A stretch of 15,138 nt of DNA from positions 1 through 15,138 of the forward strand of contig CAZSMH010000047.1 of NCBI GenBank assembly GCA_964607965.1, read 5' to 3'. The stretch is from SZUA-584 sp964607965. GTDB taxonomy: Bacteria > Bacillota > Clostridia > Christensenellales > SZUA-584. A program made the position numbers and the translations under genes. The notes beneath the pieces were generated by a model. It was not told the origin of the DNA. It was given only the letters and a program-made list of their open reading frames with translations, and did no database searches. This document shows, piece after piece, positions 14,115 to 15,138 of the stretch. The first letter of the stretch is position 1. Every line of letters begins with the position of its first letter.

Positions 14115-14906
14115 ATGATAGATTACCATATCCACACATCGTTCTCCGCCGACTGCGAGGTGCCTATGAAAAGGATGGCGCAGGCAGCGAAGGATTCCGG
14201 AATAACCGAGCTTTGTTTTACGGAGCATGTTGATATAGACGCGCCGGGCGAGACAAACTTTGTTGCAGACATTGCAGCTTACAGGGAAGAGTTCTTGAAT
14301 GTTCAAAAGGCATTCCCAAAGCTTAATATGCGTTTTGGAATTGAGGCCGGGCTTTGGCCTGATACTTTTGAGAGCACAAAAGCCGTGCTTGAGAATCAGC
14401 CGTTTGATTATATTATTGGTTCTCAGCATATGGTGTTCGGTATGGACCCGTATTATGGCGATATATGGAATCATTATTCGCAGCGCGAGATATATGACGA
14501 ATACCTGCGTCTGTGCGCAGTTAGCGCAGCCGCTTTTGATTTATACGATGTGTTCGGCCATATAGGGTATGTCGGAAAGTTCTGCCCTTATGCCGATAAG
14601 CTTGTTTCTTATTCCTCGTACAGCGATGTTATTGACGAGTTGCTCAAAACGCTGGTTGATAAGGGCAAGGGGCTTGAGGTTAATACCAACGGGCTTATCA
14701 TGACGCCGTCGACGATGCCCGAAACGCGTATAATAGAGCGTTTTTTAGAGCTGGGCGGAGAAATAATAACAATAGGCTCGGACGCGCATCGCGAAAGCAT
14801 TGTCGGTTATGCCGTGCCTGATACGCTGCGCAGGCTTAAGGCTATCGGGGTTCGGTATGTCTGCGCGTTTGACAGCCGCAAGCCGCGTTTTGTGCCAATA
14901 CCTTAA
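14115..14906 (+). CDS. PHP-domain phosphoesterase, histidinol-phosphatase (HisJ/HisK) family
   Basis: PHP-family histidinol phosphatases hydrolyse L-histidinol phosphate with a trinuclear metal site; many paralogues have other phosphate-ester substrates. The 263 aa show the metal ligands in family order: DYHIHT (His5, His7), FTEHVD (Glu37, His38), GIEAG (Glu77), GSQH (His105), FGHIGY (His149) and GSDAH (Asp223, His225). EVNTNG (188-193) is also typical. The ATG at 14115 has a strong AGGAGGG. It lies 22 bp after the Ca2+-ATPase gene with no terminator between, and no other his genes are present. A role in histidine synthesis is therefore plausible but not shown by context. Confidence 0.88.
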   Translation: MIDYHIHTSFSADCEVPMKRMAQAAKDSGITELCFTEHVDIDAPGETNFVADIAAYREEFLNVQKAFPKLNMRFGIEAGLWPDTFESTKAVLENQPFDYIIGSQHMVFGMDPYYGDIWNHYSQREIYDEYLRLCAVSAAAFDLYDVFGHIGYVGKFCPYADKLVSYSSYSDVIDELLKTLVDKGKGLEVNTNGLIMTPSTMPETRIIERFLELGGEIITIGSDAHRESIVGYAVPDTLRRLKAIGVRYVCAFDSRKPRFVPIP

Positions 14907-14910
14907 ATAC

Positions 14911-14951
14911 AACAACGGCACGGTATATTCGTACCGCACCGTTGTTTTTTT
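14911..14951 (+). terminator. Intrinsic terminator of the ATPase-PHP operon
   Basis: A long hairpin follows the PHP stop codon. AACAACGG and CGGTA pair with TACCG and CCGTTGTT, with a 2-by-2 internal mismatch and a 6-nt loop. The 3' arm leads straight into a run of seven Ts. Confidence 0.93.
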
Positions 14952-15117
14952 GTAAAGCCTTCATTTTCGCTTGTTGTTACTTCCGTTTCGGGCTGTTACG
15001 GTAACCCCGTGTATAAGACTCTGGCAATATACGGCAGCCGGCTATGCCGCCCAGCGTTCCTAAAAAGCCCTTCAGCGCATATTTCGATGCGCCTTATTCT
15101 TCTGCCTTACCTTCAAT

Positions 15118-15138
15118 ACGCGCCTAAAGCGCGTTTTT
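15118..15138 (+). terminator. Second terminator-like hairpin at the right edge
   Basis: ACGCGC (15118-15123) pairs with GCGCGT (15129-15134) around a CTAAA loop and is followed by Ts to the window end. No coding region precedes it in 14952-15117, where GCGCAT/ATGCGC (15075-15080 with 15087-15092) forms another 6-bp hairpin. It may close a small untranslated RNA or act as a back-up terminator. Confidence 0.55.

Noticed and set aside
15000..15095. Minus-strand fragment reading LKGFLGTLGGIAGC and onwards
   Set aside because: It is about 35 codons without an ATG/GTG/TTG start or ribosome binding site; too short to claim.

Overview
The window looks like a chromosomal segment from a low-to-moderate GC, Gram-positive anaerobe of the Clostridia. 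The reasons are a tetrahydrofolate-type riboswitch, consensus sigma-A promoters, strong GGAGG ribosome binding sites with several TTG/GTG starts, a large oxygen-sensitive-type 2-hydroxyacyl-CoA dehydratase activase protein, and the Firmicutes-style rpmH-rnpA-yidD-yidC-jag block. I see no insertion sequence, prophage, CRISPR array, tRNA or rRNA.

Layout. (1) 1-277: a tetrahydrofolate riboswitch on the minus strand with its own promoter, driving a gene off the left edge, back to back with the promoter of mreCD. (2) 278-1696: mreC-mreD (cell-shape elongasome), overlapping by 4 nt and closed by an intrinsic terminator. mreB and the PBP2 gene are not adjacent. (3) 1903-3860: a 375-aa GNAT-fold protein (+) converging with and overlapping by 4 bp a divergent dapB-like reductase (-). 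(4) 3861-4280: a structured intergenic stretch with several perfect inverted repeats, possibly an interspersed repeat or decayed gene, followed by the promoter, palindrome and leader hairpin of the next gene. (5) 4281-8534: one 1417-aa protein joining two ASKHA activase ATPase domains, a Cys-rich linker and two HgdB/DUF2229-like dehydratase regions. It is the most intriguing gene here because its substrate is unknown and no pathway genes lie nearby. (6) 8575-11291: a bidirectional terminator, then jag, yidC, yidD, rnpA and rpmH on the minus strand. They are translationally coupled and driven by a near-perfect promoter. These genes usually lie beside dnaA/oriC, but no dnaA or DnaA-box cluster is visible. 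(7) 11384-14951: a SERCA-like Ca2+ P-type ATPase and a HisJ-type PHP phosphatase in one transcript with a strong terminator. (8) 14952-15138: no convincing gene, but two hairpins, the last a terminator.

Most genes are housekeeping: envelope growth, lysine/diaminopimelate synthesis, membrane protein insertion, RNase P and calcium export. The points that deserve follow-up are the all-in-one activase/dehydratase protein with its leader, the structured 3.9-4.06 kb intergenic element, and the outward-facing riboswitch.
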